Translations under genes and position numbers: made by a program
In this document: piece after piece, positions 23,401 through 31,558 of the stretch
How positions within the stretch are numbered: position 1 is the stretch's first letter
How the letters are laid out: each line of letters begins with the position of its first letter
The notes under the pieces: generated by a model
Database searches by the model: none
Told to the model about the DNA's origin: nothing
What the model saw: only the letters and a program-made list of their open reading frames with translations
IMG/VR virus record: IMGVR_UViG_3300028800_000235
Span: 1-32,413 of that record
DNA from: a virus
Direction: 5' to 3' (one strand)
Length of the DNA stretch: 32,413 nucleotides

Positions 23401-23656
23401 ATTTTAATCTTAATAAAATTATTAAATCTTTAAAGTCATTTCTAAAATAATGACCAATTAAACCACCTAATATTCCACAAATAACAATTATACCGATAGG
23501 TTTATATGATTCCCAAAAAGCAAAAGCAAACAACAATAATAAACATACAAGGGGAAATCCAATTACTAAATATATGATTGATGATAGTAGATTGAATAAA
23601 TGCGCTTGTGCTTTATTTTTAGCTTCTTCTGAGTTTGATAAATTCTTTTTTTCCAT
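23399..23656 (-). CDS. Small membrane protein with two transmembrane segments
   Basis: An 85-residue protein: a charged N-terminus (MEKKNLSNSEEAKNKAQ), a first span (SSIIYLVIGFPLVCLLLLFAF), a short Trp/Glu/Lys loop, a second Gly-rich span (IGIIVICGILGGLIGHYF) and a charged tail ending LLRLK. AGGGAAA lies before the start. Two-span topology with both ends in the cytoplasm suits a class II holin, but the sequence is not recognised, and immunity or superinfection functions are also possible. It forms an operon with the RHH regulator gene just upstream. Confidence 0.55.
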   Translation of the reverse strand: MEKKNLSNSEEAKNKAQAHLFNLLSSIIYLVIGFPLVCLLLLFAFAFWESYKPIGIIVICGILGGLIGHYFRNDFKDLIILLRLK

Positions 23657-23678
23657 AAATTTTCCCTAACTAATATCC

Positions 23679-23891
23679 CTATATCTTATCTAAAATTGAT
23701 TCGAAATTAATTCTTTTTTCTTCATCTCTTTTTATAGCTCTTTCTTCTTTAATAAGATCATTATTAAACTTTTCTTTTATTGCCTGATTAACAAAATTGT
23801 TAACGCTTATTCCCTTTCTTATGCAATAAACCCTAATCTCTTTGAATAATCCTTCATCTATTCTCATAACAAACTTATGTTCAGTTTCCAT
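23679..23891 (-). CDS. Ribbon-helix-helix (Arc-type) transcriptional regulator
   Basis: A 70-residue protein. Residues ~5-42 have the Arc/RHH pattern: a β-strand (HKFVMRID), helix 1 (GLFKEIRVYCIRKG), the turn SVNNF and helix 2 (VNQAIKEKFNN). The strand pairs in the dimer and enters the DNA major groove. The remaining C-terminal part is a charged helix. AGGA precedes the start. A symmetrical ATCAT-N6-ATGAT site overlaps its own promoter, so autoregulation is likely. The membrane protein gene follows 22 bases downstream. Confidence 0.75.
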   Translation of the reverse strand: METEHKFVMRIDEGLFKEIRVYCIRKGISVNNFVNQAIKEKFNNDLIKEERAIKRDEEKRINFESILDKI

Positions 23892-23918
23892 TATTTAATT
23901 CCTAATTTATTTATAGAC

Positions 23919-23957
23919 ATCATGATACTATGATATCAAAAAATATTATTATTGCAA
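23919..23957 (-). promoter_or_regulatory. Promoter and operator of the RHH regulator gene
   Basis: Minus strand: TTGCAA (23952-23957), 16-base spacer, TATCAT (23930-23935). The inverted repeat ATCAT-GATACT-ATGAT (23919-23934) covers the -10 element and start region, the usual place for a repressor site. Confidence 0.5.
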
Positions 23958-24021
23958 ATGGTTTGTATAACTGGTTATGTTAATGATGAAGCAATACATT
24001 TTTAAATTTATGAGGAAGAGT

Positions 24022-25320
24022 ATGTCACTTAAGACACGTCCACAAAGAGCCTACGGCCTCACAGCTCCTACGATATTTGTAGCTAATCCACCAATTATAG
24101 CTAATCGCGATCCTAACGCTAATGACAAATATGATCTTGGTCAAGAATGGATTAATACGCTTACCAATGCGGTATTTACCTTAACAAGCTTTGTTGCTGG
24201 TGTTCCTACATGGACAGATATTACTGGAGGTGCCGGTATATTTAACAATCTAACAGTAACAAATGCCTTTACGGTTCAGAATGGGCCTACACATATTACT
24301 TCTACAGTTGCTGGTGCGGGTACTATATCATTAACCGAGAATGCAAGCGCAGCAAGTACTATAGTTATACATTCAGTTCAATCTACTCAGAATGGTGCAA
24401 TTAACTTAGAAGCAGATGCAGGTGGTATTACCCTTACAGCTGCTACACGATTGACTTTAGTTTCCGATCAAGCTGCTGCGACAGGTGTTACTATTAATGC
24501 TAATGGTAATGCGGCAACTGGTATAACAATAAATACAGGTACTGGTGGGTTTGTAGTAAATTCAAACGGTATACTCAATGCTGGTTTTGATGGCAATTCT
24601 AATATAACGGTTACTGGCGGTAACTTAGTTTTAGCAAGTGTTGGTAATGATGTCATTATTAACTCAAATGATGCATCGGTTGATGCGATTTTATTACATG
24701 CTTCTAATGCAGCCGGTGGTGTAACATTTACTACAGGTTCAGGAGGTATAAATGGAACTAGTGTCGGTGGCCCTATTGATTTAGATGGACAAACTGCTTC
24801 ACATATTACGGTAACAGGTGCAATACAAGATCTTACTTTATCTTCTGTTGGTGGTTCAGTTAATATTACGGGAACCGAAGCTGCTATTGATGCAATCGCT
24901 CTTAGTGCTCCCACAGCTGGTGGTGGTATAAATATTAGTGCAAGTACTGGTGGAGTAGGTATTAATACAACAGGTTCTTTGGTAGTCACTACAGCAGGTC
25001 GCTTTGCAATACAAGGATTATCAGTTACTGCAGCTGCATCTACTGTTGTTAACGGTGCATATATGGGACAAGCAATATTCACTGGACAGAATGTTGTAGC
25101 AGGTGCAGCGGCAACGTTTACTATAACTAATGCCTCTGTAGCCGCTACTTCTATGATTATGGCTACTGCTTATCAAACAGGTGTAGCAACCAATGCAGAT
25201 CTTATTGTTAGATCTATTGTTCCTGGTGCAGGCACATTTAATGTCGTATTGTTTAATGCTGGTGGTACAGATGTTACCGGTAATAGTATAGTAATTAACT
25301 TCATGGCAATGACCGTTTAA
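24022..25320 (+). CDS. Tail fibre/spike protein, repetitive β-structure
   Basis: A 432-residue protein with GAGGAAGAG before ATG 24022. Residues ~30-75 (NPPIIANRDPNANDKYDLGQ and VPTWTDITGGAG) are an N-terminal attachment-type segment seen in several phage fibres. From there on it consists of short Gly/Thr/Asn/Ala-rich β repeats (for example SVNITGTEAAIDAIALSAP and DVIINSNDASVDAILLHAS are recognisable copies), typical of a β-helix or trimeric fibre shaft. The C-terminal ~100 residues are a distinct β-domain. It opens the host-attachment cluster. Confidence 0.65.
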   Translation: MSLKTRPQRAYGLTAPTIFVANPPIIANRDPNANDKYDLGQEWINTLTNAVFTLTSFVAGVPTWTDITGGAGIFNNLTVTNAFTVQNGPTHITSTVAGAGTISLTENASAASTIVIHSVQSTQNGAINLEADAGGITLTAATRLTLVSDQAAATGVTINANGNAATGITINTGTGGFVVNSNGILNAGFDGNSNITVTGGNLVLASVGNDVIINSNDASVDAILLHASNAAGGVTFTTGSGGINGTSVGGPIDLDGQTASHITVTGAIQDLTLSSVGGSVNITGTEAAIDAIALSAPTAGGGINISASTGGVGINTTGSLVVTTAGRFAIQGLSVTAAASTVVNGAYMGQAIFTGQNVVAGAAATFTITNASVAATSMIMATAYQTGVATNADLIVRSIVPGAGTFNVVLFNAGGTDVTGNSIVINFMAMTV

Positions 25321-25328
25321 GGATAAAC

Positions 25329-25517
25329 ATGGAAAAGAAATCACATATCGTATTTGAAGTTATTAAGGATGATCGCACCTATATGTTCCATATACCAAAT
25401 GGTGCACCTTATGGTGAAACATATGATGCGTTATACACTATGCTTCAAGAAGTGCTAAAGCTTGCTAAACAAGCATTAGATTCCTCTAAAAAAGTAGATG
25501 AAACGGAGGGCACATGA
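25329..25517 (+). CDS. Small protein in the fibre cluster
   Basis: A 62-residue protein with a β-rich first half (HIVFEVIKDDRTYMFHIPNG) and a helical second half (ALYTMLQEVLKLAKQALDSS). It starts eight bases after the previous stop and overlaps the next gene by four bases (ATGA). Such small soluble genes beside fibres can be assembly chaperones, but nothing here proves it. Confidence 0.55.
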   Translation: MEKKSHIVFEVIKDDRTYMFHIPNGAPYGETYDALYTMLQEVLKLAKQALDSSKKVDETEGT

Positions 25518-25879
25518 GCAATAATGCAATAAGAGCTAAATTCGAAGAATTAAAAACATTAGCATTTGGTGATATGGATGATACCTATGATCCAGTACAG
25601 GATTCTAATGGTGATCCTGCACCTTTCTTGCATCCCATAAGAATGTTGATCATACAGAACAATACTGATGTAGCATTAGTATATTCGTTTGATGGTATAA
25701 CTGATCAATTGTATCTTCCGAGTTTTGCACAAGTTATCTTTGATTTTACTTCAAACTTAACTACTACGGGTGGTGCATTTATGATAGCCCAAGGAACACA
25801 ACTATATGTTAGATACGATGTTGGCGAACCTGCATTAAGTGGTAATACTACCGTAGCTGCGGTTTATGGGGAGCACTAA
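25514..25879 (+). CDS. β-rich virion protein of the fibre cluster
   Basis: A 121-residue protein. The pattern HPIRMLIIQNNTDVALVYSF, a DG-x-TDQLYLPSFAQVIFDF segment and a final GTQLYVRYD...VAAVYG strand suggests a small jelly-roll-like subunit such as those that decorate the tail or fibre base. It overlaps its neighbours on both sides by one or four bases, indicating tight coupling. The family is only dimly recognised. Confidence 0.55.
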   Translation: MSNNAIRAKFEELKTLAFGDMDDTYDPVQDSNGDPAPFLHPIRMLIIQNNTDVALVYSFDGITDQLYLPSFAQVIFDFTSNLTTTGGAFMIAQGTQLYVRYDVGEPALSGNTTVAAVYGEH

Positions 25880-26400
25880 TGTCACAAATTACACGTTTAA
25901 CAACTGCTGGCATGATCGGTGCTGTATTAGCACTTGAAGGTAATACCGGAGGCCCTGTAGGTCCCGATATATTAGGAATAATAGATGTAGTTGGTGATGG
26001 TGTAGGGATTACTGTAGCAGGTAATCCCGGTACTCATACACTTACCATATCATTAGCTAATCAGGGATATTTTGATGTTACTACTGTTGATGCTACTCCT
26101 ACGGTATTATTTTCTAAGGTATTGGATGTTTCTCAAGCAGTATTAGTAACGCTATCTATGGTAGCTGCTCAATCTGATTATTCTGCCGGATTATTTGGAT
26201 TTGGGAGCGGCGCAGCTAGAAGAGATGCTATTAATCCAGCAGTTATGATTAATGATCCAGTTATTAACTTTTCTGAAGATTTTGGTGGAGGACCTACTTT
26301 TACTATGGATGTTAATGCTGAAGCTATACGCATAGTAGTAACTGGTGTAGCTGCAACTACTATCAATTGGCAGGGCTATGTAACTGTCCAAACGTTATAA
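25879..26400 (+). CDS. Fibre-cluster protein, β-rich
   Basis: A 173-residue protein starting on the last base of the previous stop. Residues ~20-65 (GGPVGPDILGIIDVVGDGVG followed by GNPGTHTLTISLA) are a motif found at the end of repetitive adhesin modules. The C-terminal ~100 residues look like a small β-sandwich (YFDVTTVDATPTVLFSKVL). It lies between the small virion protein and the giant fibre gene. Probably a fibre tip or adaptor; inferred. Confidence 0.5.
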   Translation: MSQITRLTTAGMIGAVLALEGNTGGPVGPDILGIIDVVGDGVGITVAGNPGTHTLTISLANQGYFDVTTVDATPTVLFSKVLDVSQAVLVTLSMVAAQSDYSAGLFGFGSGAARRDAINPAVMINDPVINFSEDFGGGPTFTMDVNAEAIRIVVTGVAATTINWQGYVTVQTL

Positions 26401-26409
26401 AGGATTAAT

Positions 26410-29115
26410 ATGGCAAATTTTAATCAAGGCTTTAGATATACGGCAGGTTCGCCTTATATTTATCAATCTACCTCATCTGGTGCAAGTGCTGCATTTGGTC
26501 CTGATGCGTCTGACGGTGATAGATTTAAGATAGTTGCATTAACAACCAATGGTGCTGTTATACCGGGAACAGGACAGTTTACGATTGATCCTGCTACTAA
26601 TGGTAATATAACATTAAGACCTAATGGTACTGGTGATACGGTTATTAATAATGGTGATGTAACTATATTAGCTACTGGTACTAAGGGAAATCTAAATCTT
26701 GTTAATACAGCCTCATCTGGAATACAAGGAGAAATAACCTTTGGTGGTAACAGATGGATAAGTAACTACGGTACTCATAATACCTTTGTTGGTCAGACTT
26801 CAGGTAATACAACATTAACAATAGGGGGTGCCTTTGATACTACTGCAATAGGCTATAATGCTCTTTCATCTATAACAACAGGATATGGTAATACTGCAGT
26901 TGGTTCAATGGCTATGGCAAGTGCAACATCTGCCGGAAGTAATACTGCAGTTGGTAATTCTGCATTAAATGCATTAACTACAGGACAGAATAATACGGCG
27001 GTAGGGATCTCCTCTATTCAGAAATTAATATCAGGTAATAGAAATACGGCATTAGGATATGGGGCATTATTTGATATTACTACAACAGATGATAGCACTG
27101 CAGTTGGAGAACTTGCTTTGGGAGTGTCTACCGGAACTCAGAATACTGCTATGGGAAGTGGGGCACTAAATCTTGTAACATCAGGTTCATATAATACGGC
27201 ATTAGGGGTAACAGCAGGTTCAAATTATACAAGTACAGAATCAAGCAATATTGTTATAGGGAATATTGGAACAGTAGCAGATGCTAATACATTAAGAATT
27301 GGTACAACAGGATCCGGTAATGGACAACAAAACAAAGCGTATATTGCTGGTATTACTGGGGTTAATGTTGGCTCAGTTGCTTCAGTTGTATCTATTAGCG
27401 GTGACCATCTTGGCTCTACCACTTTAACGGCAGGTTCAGGAGTTACTATAACTCCGGGTGCCAATACAATAACAATATCTGCAGCTTCAGCTGTTGCAGA
27501 AAGCTTTGTAACTAACAGTGGAACAGCTACGCCAAGTTCGGGTGTACTTAACCTTGATGGTGATACTACTACTGTTACTACTTCTGGATCTGGCAATACG
27601 GTTACGATATCTTTGGCTCATGGAACTAATGGACAAATACCAATTGGATCTACTGGTAATCCAACTGTATTTAGTACAATAACAGCGGGAACGGGTATAA
27701 CAGTAACAAATGGAGCCGGTTCGATAACATTGGCAACAGCTTCTTCTGTTGCAGAAAGCTTCGTAACAGATAGTGGAACTGCTACACCAAGTTCGGGAAT
27801 TCTTAACGATCTGGGAGCACATGGAATCAACACTTCAGGTTCTGGTTCAACTATTACAACCGCTATCAACAATACTATTACTTTGGGCGATCTATCGGTT
27901 GTTACAACAGGCAATAATGCACTTACGATAACCAGCGGTAATATAACCCTTTCTGGTACAGGAACAAATGCTTCCGGCAATATTAATATACCCAATACAT
28001 CTTCAGACGGAAGACAGGGTATTATTAAATTAGGAGGTGATCAATGGATAAGTAATTATGGTACTCATAATACATTTGTTGGTGATACATCAGGTAACTT
28101 AACACTTACTACTATTGATGCAACTGATAATGTTGCATTAGGATATAATATACTTCAAGCATTAACCACGGGCTTGTCTAATATAGGTATTGGAACCTTT
28201 TCATTATTAGCAAATACTACTGGATCCACAAATATTGCTATAGGACAACAATCATTAAGGAATAACATAAATGGTGGTGATAATGTTGGAGTTGGTGTTA
28301 ATAGTTTAAATAATAATGCATCAGGTAATAGTAATGTTGCAATTGGTGTTAATAGTTTATTATCTATAACATCTACAGATTCTAGTACCGCTATAGGATT
28401 TGATTCATTAGAACATGCAAGTGGAAGTTCTAACACTGCTTTAGGATCAACTTCATTAAGTGGAATTACGTTTTCAGGATCAAATAATATAGGAATAGGA
28501 GTTGGTGCAGGTATTAATTATACCTCAAGTGAATCATCAAATATTGTTATTGGTAATGCTGGAACTGCTGCAGAATCTAACAAGATTCGTATTGGAACAA
28601 GTGGTTCAAGCGCAGGACAGCAGAACGCCTGTTATATTGCAGGTATTAATGGTGTGAACGTGGGTTCTGTTGCTTCGGTAGTTACTAATAGTTCTGATCA
28701 GCTTGGCACTGCAACTATAACGGCTGGAACAGGAATAACTATCACCCCAACTGCAAATACTATAACTATAGCTTCTACAAGCACTGCCATGACATGGACA
28801 GATGTTACCGGTACTTCTGCGAGTATGGCTGTTAATAACGGATATGTTGCAGATAATGCGGGACTTGTTACTTTAACGTTACCAGGTACTGCAGCATTTG
28901 GAAGTATAATAGAAGTTGCAGGAAAAGGTGCAGGAGGATGGGTCATTGCACAAAATGCAGGTCAGACGATACATTTTGGAAGTTCTAATACTACTACTGG
29001 TGCTACGGGAAGCTTGGCAAGTACTCTTCGATATGATTGTTTAAGGTTGTTATGTATAACAGCTAATACAGACTTTGTAGTGCTGACAAGTGTCGGTAAT
29101 ATAACGGTAGTTTAA
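26410..29115 (+). CDS. Giant adhesin-like tail fibre with NTAVG repeats
   Basis: A 901-residue fibre, the largest protein of the window. Residues ~113-275 and ~544-710 are two arrays of ~14-residue units of the type N-T-A-V/L-G-x-x-A-L, the head-repeat pattern of YadA-like trimeric adhesins. Each array starts with WISNYGTHNTFVG and ends with YIAGI-x-GVNVGSVASVV, so a whole ~430-residue module is duplicated. Between arrays lie smaller duplicated units (AESFVTNSGTATPSSG and AESFVTDSGTATPSSG). The last ~110 residues (GYVADNAGLVTLTLPGTAAF, GWVIAQNAGQTIHFG) form a terminal β-domain. Binding to the host surface is the likely role. Confidence 0.75.
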   Translation: MANFNQGFRYTAGSPYIYQSTSSGASAAFGPDASDGDRFKIVALTTNGAVIPGTGQFTIDPATNGNITLRPNGTGDTVINNGDVTILATGTKGNLNLVNTASSGIQGEITFGGNRWISNYGTHNTFVGQTSGNTTLTIGGAFDTTAIGYNALSSITTGYGNTAVGSMAMASATSAGSNTAVGNSALNALTTGQNNTAVGISSIQKLISGNRNTALGYGALFDITTTDDSTAVGELALGVSTGTQNTAMGSGALNLVTSGSYNTALGVTAGSNYTSTESSNIVIGNIGTVADANTLRIGTTGSGNGQQNKAYIAGITGVNVGSVASVVSISGDHLGSTTLTAGSGVTITPGANTITISAASAVAESFVTNSGTATPSSGVLNLDGDTTTVTTSGSGNTVTISLAHGTNGQIPIGSTGNPTVFSTITAGTGITVTNGAGSITLATASSVAESFVTDSGTATPSSGILNDLGAHGINTSGSGSTITTAINNTITLGDLSVVTTGNNALTITSGNITLSGTGTNASGNINIPNTSSDGRQGIIKLGGDQWISNYGTHNTFVGDTSGNLTLTTIDATDNVALGYNILQALTTGLSNIGIGTFSLLANTTGSTNIAIGQQSLRNNINGGDNVGVGVNSLNNNASGNSNVAIGVNSLLSITSTDSSTAIGFDSLEHASGSSNTALGSTSLSGITFSGSNNIGIGVGAGINYTSSESSNIVIGNAGTAAESNKIRIGTSGSSAGQQNACYIAGINGVNVGSVASVVTNSSDQLGTATITAGTGITITPTANTITIASTSTAMTWTDVTGTSASMAVNNGYVADNAGLVTLTLPGTAAFGSIIEVAGKGAGGWVIAQNAGQTIHFGSSNTTTGATGSLASTLRYDCLRLLCITANTDFVVLTSVGNITVV
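26710..27480 (+). repeat. First copy of an internal fibre module
   Basis: This stretch is repeated, diverged, at about 28000-28770 in the same gene. Matching landmarks are GGATAAGTAA (26756 and 28043), the ACATTAAGAATTGGTACAAC-type block and the GTTGGCTCAGTTGCTTC-type block near each end. It is protein-level repetition, not a mobile element. Confidence 0.7.
28000..28770 (+). repeat. Second copy of the internal fibre module
   Basis: Diverged copy of about 26710-27480. The order of sub-blocks is the same, but the number and spelling of NTAVG units differ, as expected when repeats gain and lose units. Confidence 0.7.
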
Positions 29116-29124
29116 AGGATGAAT

Positions 29125-29328
29125 ATGATAGTATCAACTAAAGCAATATTTATAAGTTTATGTATGGTATCATGCCTATTTAAACCTATAAAAAGAAAAG
29201 ATAAAACACCCCCGCCATCTCCAGGAGTTATACGCAGGGTACATATTCATCCGGGTACGGGAGTAATTGAATCAGTAGATCCAGTTTTTTTTATTCCTGA
29301 TATAAAGATAACTACTACCGGAGAGTAA
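29125..29328 (+). CDS. Putative small lipoprotein
   Basis: A 67-residue protein. ATG 29125 is preferred over 29119 because it leaves AAAGGA at a normal distance. The start (MIVSTKAIFISLCMVSC) is a signal peptide ending in a lipobox-like MVSC; the mature part is basic then Pro-rich (KDKTPPPSPG). Small Pro-rich lipoproteins of this size include phage outer spanins (Rz1), but they also serve other purposes, and the -3 Met is not ideal for a lipobox. It sits between two fibre genes and just before a small membrane protein. Confidence 0.5.
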   Translation: MIVSTKAIFISLCMVSCLFKPIKRKDKTPPPSPGVIRRVHIHPGTGVIESVDPVFFIPDIKITTTGE

Positions 29329-29330
29329 TA

Positions 29331-29555
29331 ATGGATTTAGTATTGTTAACTATATCACTTGGCATATTTTTGATGTTTCTTAGAAGTTTTGTTATGCAAA
29401 TGTTATCACGATTAAGAACGGGGAATTTTATGGATCTAACCTCATGTTGTTTAGTTTGCGATGGTAATACAACCAAACAAGAAATACCCGTAAAACGGAA
29501 ATATGTTCGCCGTAATAATATACCTAAAAGAAAGGTAAACAATGGCAACAAATAA
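29331..29555 (+). CDS. Small N-terminally anchored membrane protein
   Basis: A 74-residue protein with GGAGAG before the start. Residues ~3-22 (LVLLTISLGIFLMFLRSFVM) form one membrane span; the rest is basic (KRKYVRRNNIPKRK) with a CC-x(2)-C cluster. The topology, next to a lipoprotein-like gene, would suit an inner-membrane spanin partner, but the long periplasmic coiled coil usual for such partners is missing. Its end overlaps the next gene by 14 bases. Confidence 0.5.
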   Translation: MDLVLLTISLGIFLMFLRSFVMQMLSRLRTGNFMDLTSCCLVCDGNTTKQEIPVKRKYVRRNNIPKRKVNNGNK

Positions 29556-30522
29556 TAATTGGTCAAATGCAGTATCTGCAGCTAATGTTAGCTTTACAGG
29601 TGGTACTTTCGGGGCTGCGACTGATAGTACTGATAATGCTGTTAATATCGGTACTGGTGCTTCTTCAGGTCGAACGGTTACGATAGGTAATGCTACAGGA
29701 ACAAGTACTGTAGCAGTCAACTGTGGTACGGGCGGTGTAACTGTTGGAACCTCAGCTAATGCGCATACAACGACTCTTGGATCAACAAACAGCACTTCAG
29801 CAACAACAGTACAATCTGGTTCAGGAGCATTGAATATTACCGCTACTAATGGTGCTCTAACTATAAATGCTGGAACCGGTACATTAGGTATTGCTACAGA
29901 TGCTAGTGCTAATACGGTTAATATTGCCACCGGTGGTGCGGTAAAGACATTTACTATTGGTTCTACTAATACTACAAGTGCTACTTCTATAAAATCTGGA
30001 TCTGGTAATATTGCCATGAATAGTGGATTGACTGTAGATAGTTCCGGAAGAAACTATAATACAGTTCAGCCAGCTTTTTTGGCAAATCTAGGAACATCAA
30101 CATCAAATAATGTTACTGGTGATGGAACTACATATACTGTTTTATTTGATACAAAAATATTTGATCAAGGAACAAATTTTTCGACAGGGACAGGAGCCTT
30201 TACGGCACCCATAACGGGAAAATATCAATTTAATGCATCAATAATGATTGAAAATATCGGTGCTGCTCATACGACAGGTCAATTACAAATCAAAACAACA
30301 AATAATGTGTTTGATCCAATATATGAAAGCCCTGTTTCAACGCAAGCCTCGGGTAATTTTTTGATTTTGAATGGAAGCACATTAGCAAATATGACTGCTG
30401 GAGATACAGCTGTATTTCAGGCAATAGTTTCGGGAAGTACTAAAACAATTGGAATACATGGCAATACAATGAATGGTAGCAACCAAGGATTTACATTTGT
30501 ATCAGGTTATTTAGTTTGTTAA
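29542..30522 (+). CDS. Fibre protein with C1q/TNF-like C-terminal domain
   Basis: A 326-residue protein with AAAGGTAAAC before the start. Residues ~15-165 are short Gly/Thr/Asn/Ser β repeats (NAVNIGTGASSGRTVTIGNA and similar copies) forming a fibre shaft. Residues ~170-326 resemble the trimeric C1q/TNF jelly-roll: TGTGAFTAPITGKYQFNASI, then strands ending VFQAIVSG and FTFVSGYLV. In phages such domains trimerise fibres and bind receptors. It ends the host-attachment cluster. Confidence 0.68.
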   Translation: MATNNNWSNAVSAANVSFTGGTFGAATDSTDNAVNIGTGASSGRTVTIGNATGTSTVAVNCGTGGVTVGTSANAHTTTLGSTNSTSATTVQSGSGALNITATNGALTINAGTGTLGIATDASANTVNIATGGAVKTFTIGSTNTTSATSIKSGSGNIAMNSGLTVDSSGRNYNTVQPAFLANLGTSTSNNVTGDGTTYTVLFDTKIFDQGTNFSTGTGAFTAPITGKYQFNASIMIENIGAAHTTGQLQIKTTNNVFDPIYESPVSTQASGNFLILNGSTLANMTAGDTAVFQAIVSGSTKTIGIHGNTMNGSNQGFTFVSGYLVC

Positions 30523-30565
30523 TCTCCTTATGCTCTTATGGGCTACGATAGACGAAGGATTTAAT

Positions 30566-30853
30566 ATGAAAATTTCAGTAAACGATAAAGAATTATATAC
30601 ACTTACGGATATACAAAAACAAGTAATACAAAACGATGTTCCATTAGATATATTTGAAGAAGATATGAAGAGACGCCTACAATGGGTGCTTATGCATAAA
30701 TACGAAGTATGTTTTAAAGATCTTAAAGAAATATGGGATCAGAAGTTGATTGCAAATGGAGTGAGTATGGTCCCTACAGATCCTGATGAATATGCTAAGT
30801 TGGTATTTAGCCAACCAAACTATAAGAATAGATCTGCAAGAGAAGAAAAATAA
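30566..30853 (+). CDS. Conserved-looking phage hypothetical protein
   Basis: A 95-residue soluble protein with AAGGA before ATG 30566. The pattern YTLTDIQKQVIQNDVP, RRLQWVLMHKYEVCF, LKEIWDQKLIANGV and VPTDPDEYAKLVFSQPNYK looks like a small protein I have seen in several tailed phages without a known function. It is helical and closes the late plus-strand operon against a hairpin. Confidence 0.6.
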   Translation: MKISVNDKELYTLTDIQKQVIQNDVPLDIFEEDMKRRLQWVLMHKYEVCFKDLKEIWDQKLIANGVSMVPTDPDEYAKLVFSQPNYKNRSAREEK

Positions 30854-30887
30854 AAGCCCAAGAGAAGATGAAGCCAATCTCTTGGGC
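30846..30887 (-). terminator. Strong terminator of the minus-strand early operon
   Basis: Read on the minus strand: GCCCAAGAGA, 12-base loop, TCTCTTGGGC, then TTTTATTTTT. The 10-base-pair stem is perfect. The plus-strand side is not followed by T residues. Confidence 0.82.
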
Positions 30888-30925
30888 ACCGAACAAAAAT
30901 GGAAATGTAGTGTATGTATACTATA

Positions 30926-31150
30926 TTAGGAATCTTTATGAAAATCTATAGATGCCCAAGAGATTTTATCGAATAACTTTTTGAGTGTCTCTACATCTGT
31001 TGAGAATATGTTATTGTACTTCTCTTCAATAAGAACAGATATAACCAGAGATAATGATATCTGTTTTTTATGGTCTTTATCATAGAGATCTTTTATAGTC
31101 TCAGCCATTTCAAGTATGCTATCAGGCAATATAAGCGATATTTCTTTCAT
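30926..31150 (-). CDS. Small protein, possibly ribbon-helix-helix-like
   Basis: A 74-residue protein. ATG 31150 is preferred because AAGG lies five bases upstream. A strand-like start (KEISLILPDSI), a helix (LEMAETIKDLYDKD) and a second helix (ISLSLVISVLIEEKYNN) recall an RHH DNA-binding fold, though the match is loose. It is the last gene of the early operon, before the terminator. Function unknown. Confidence 0.55.
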   Translation of the reverse strand: MKEISLILPDSILEMAETIKDLYDKDHKKQISLSLVISVLIEEKYNNIFSTDVETLKKLFDKISWASIDFHKDS

Positions 31151-31157
31151 ATATACC

Positions 31158-31250
31158 TTAAAATGCTTGTATAAATTCATAGAGATATGCTAATGCCATT
31201 CCTATAGCAAGAGCAGATAAACACATAAGAGCTAAATATAAAAGTTTCAT
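31158..31250 (-). CDS. 30-residue membrane peptide
   Basis: A very short ORF that is nearly all one hydrophobic helix (MKLLYLALMCLSALAIGMAL, then AYLYEFIQAF). Its ATG overlaps the preceding TGA (ATGA) and has AGGTGA upstream; it ends eight bases before the next gene. Tight spacing on both sides supports expression. It might be an inhibitor, toxin-like or anchoring peptide; nothing more can be said. Confidence 0.45.
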   Translation of the reverse strand: MKLLYLALMCLSALAIGMALAYLYEFIQAF

Positions 31251-31558
31251 ACTTCACCTTTGTAGTTTAATATCATCTTACAAACAAGATCATGTTTGCT
31301 TATAGATGGATCTTTTTTCTTTTCCTTCATAAATACCTTTGCTAAATGTTTCCGTGCGTCTGAGGTCAAGTATAGAGTTGTTTTAGATTGATGTTGATGT
31401 TCATGAGCATTCTCTTTGAAGTTTGATTGCCATATGAGTTTTATAGCCCAGGTTATCTGATCTATATCATCGGTATTGAGAGCTGCTTTAAGATACTCAT
31501 ATGCTTCATAGGGATCCTTAAGAACTTTGAGCATGTCAATATTAGTAAGTTCTATCAT
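31247..31558 (-). CDS. Early operon hypothetical protein
   Basis: A 103-residue protein with GGAG five bases before ATG 31558, which overlaps the preceding stop (AATGA). The first part is acidic and helical (MLKVLKDPYEAYEYLKAALN), then a His-rich link (HEHQHQ) and a basic part (SDARKHLAKVFMKEKKKD). No family recognised. It belongs to the coupled series downstream of erf. Confidence 0.55.
   Translation of the reverse strand: MIELTNIDMLKVLKDPYEAYEYLKAALNTDDIDQITWAIKLIWQSNFKENAHEHQHQSKTTLYLTSDARKHLAKVFMKEKKKDPSISKHDLVCKMILNYKGEV

Noticed and set aside
24468-25082. 204-codon minus-strand frame in the fibre gene (and similar long antisense frames at 27225-27995 and 29451-30017)
   Set aside because: Long antisense frames arise here because Gly/Thr/Asn/Ala-rich repeats give few stops on the other strand; their Val/Pro/Ala-rich translations mirror that composition.
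26746-28560. CRISPR-like array
   Set aside because: The regular repeats are in-frame protein repeats without constant DNA repeats and unique spacers, and no cas gene is present.
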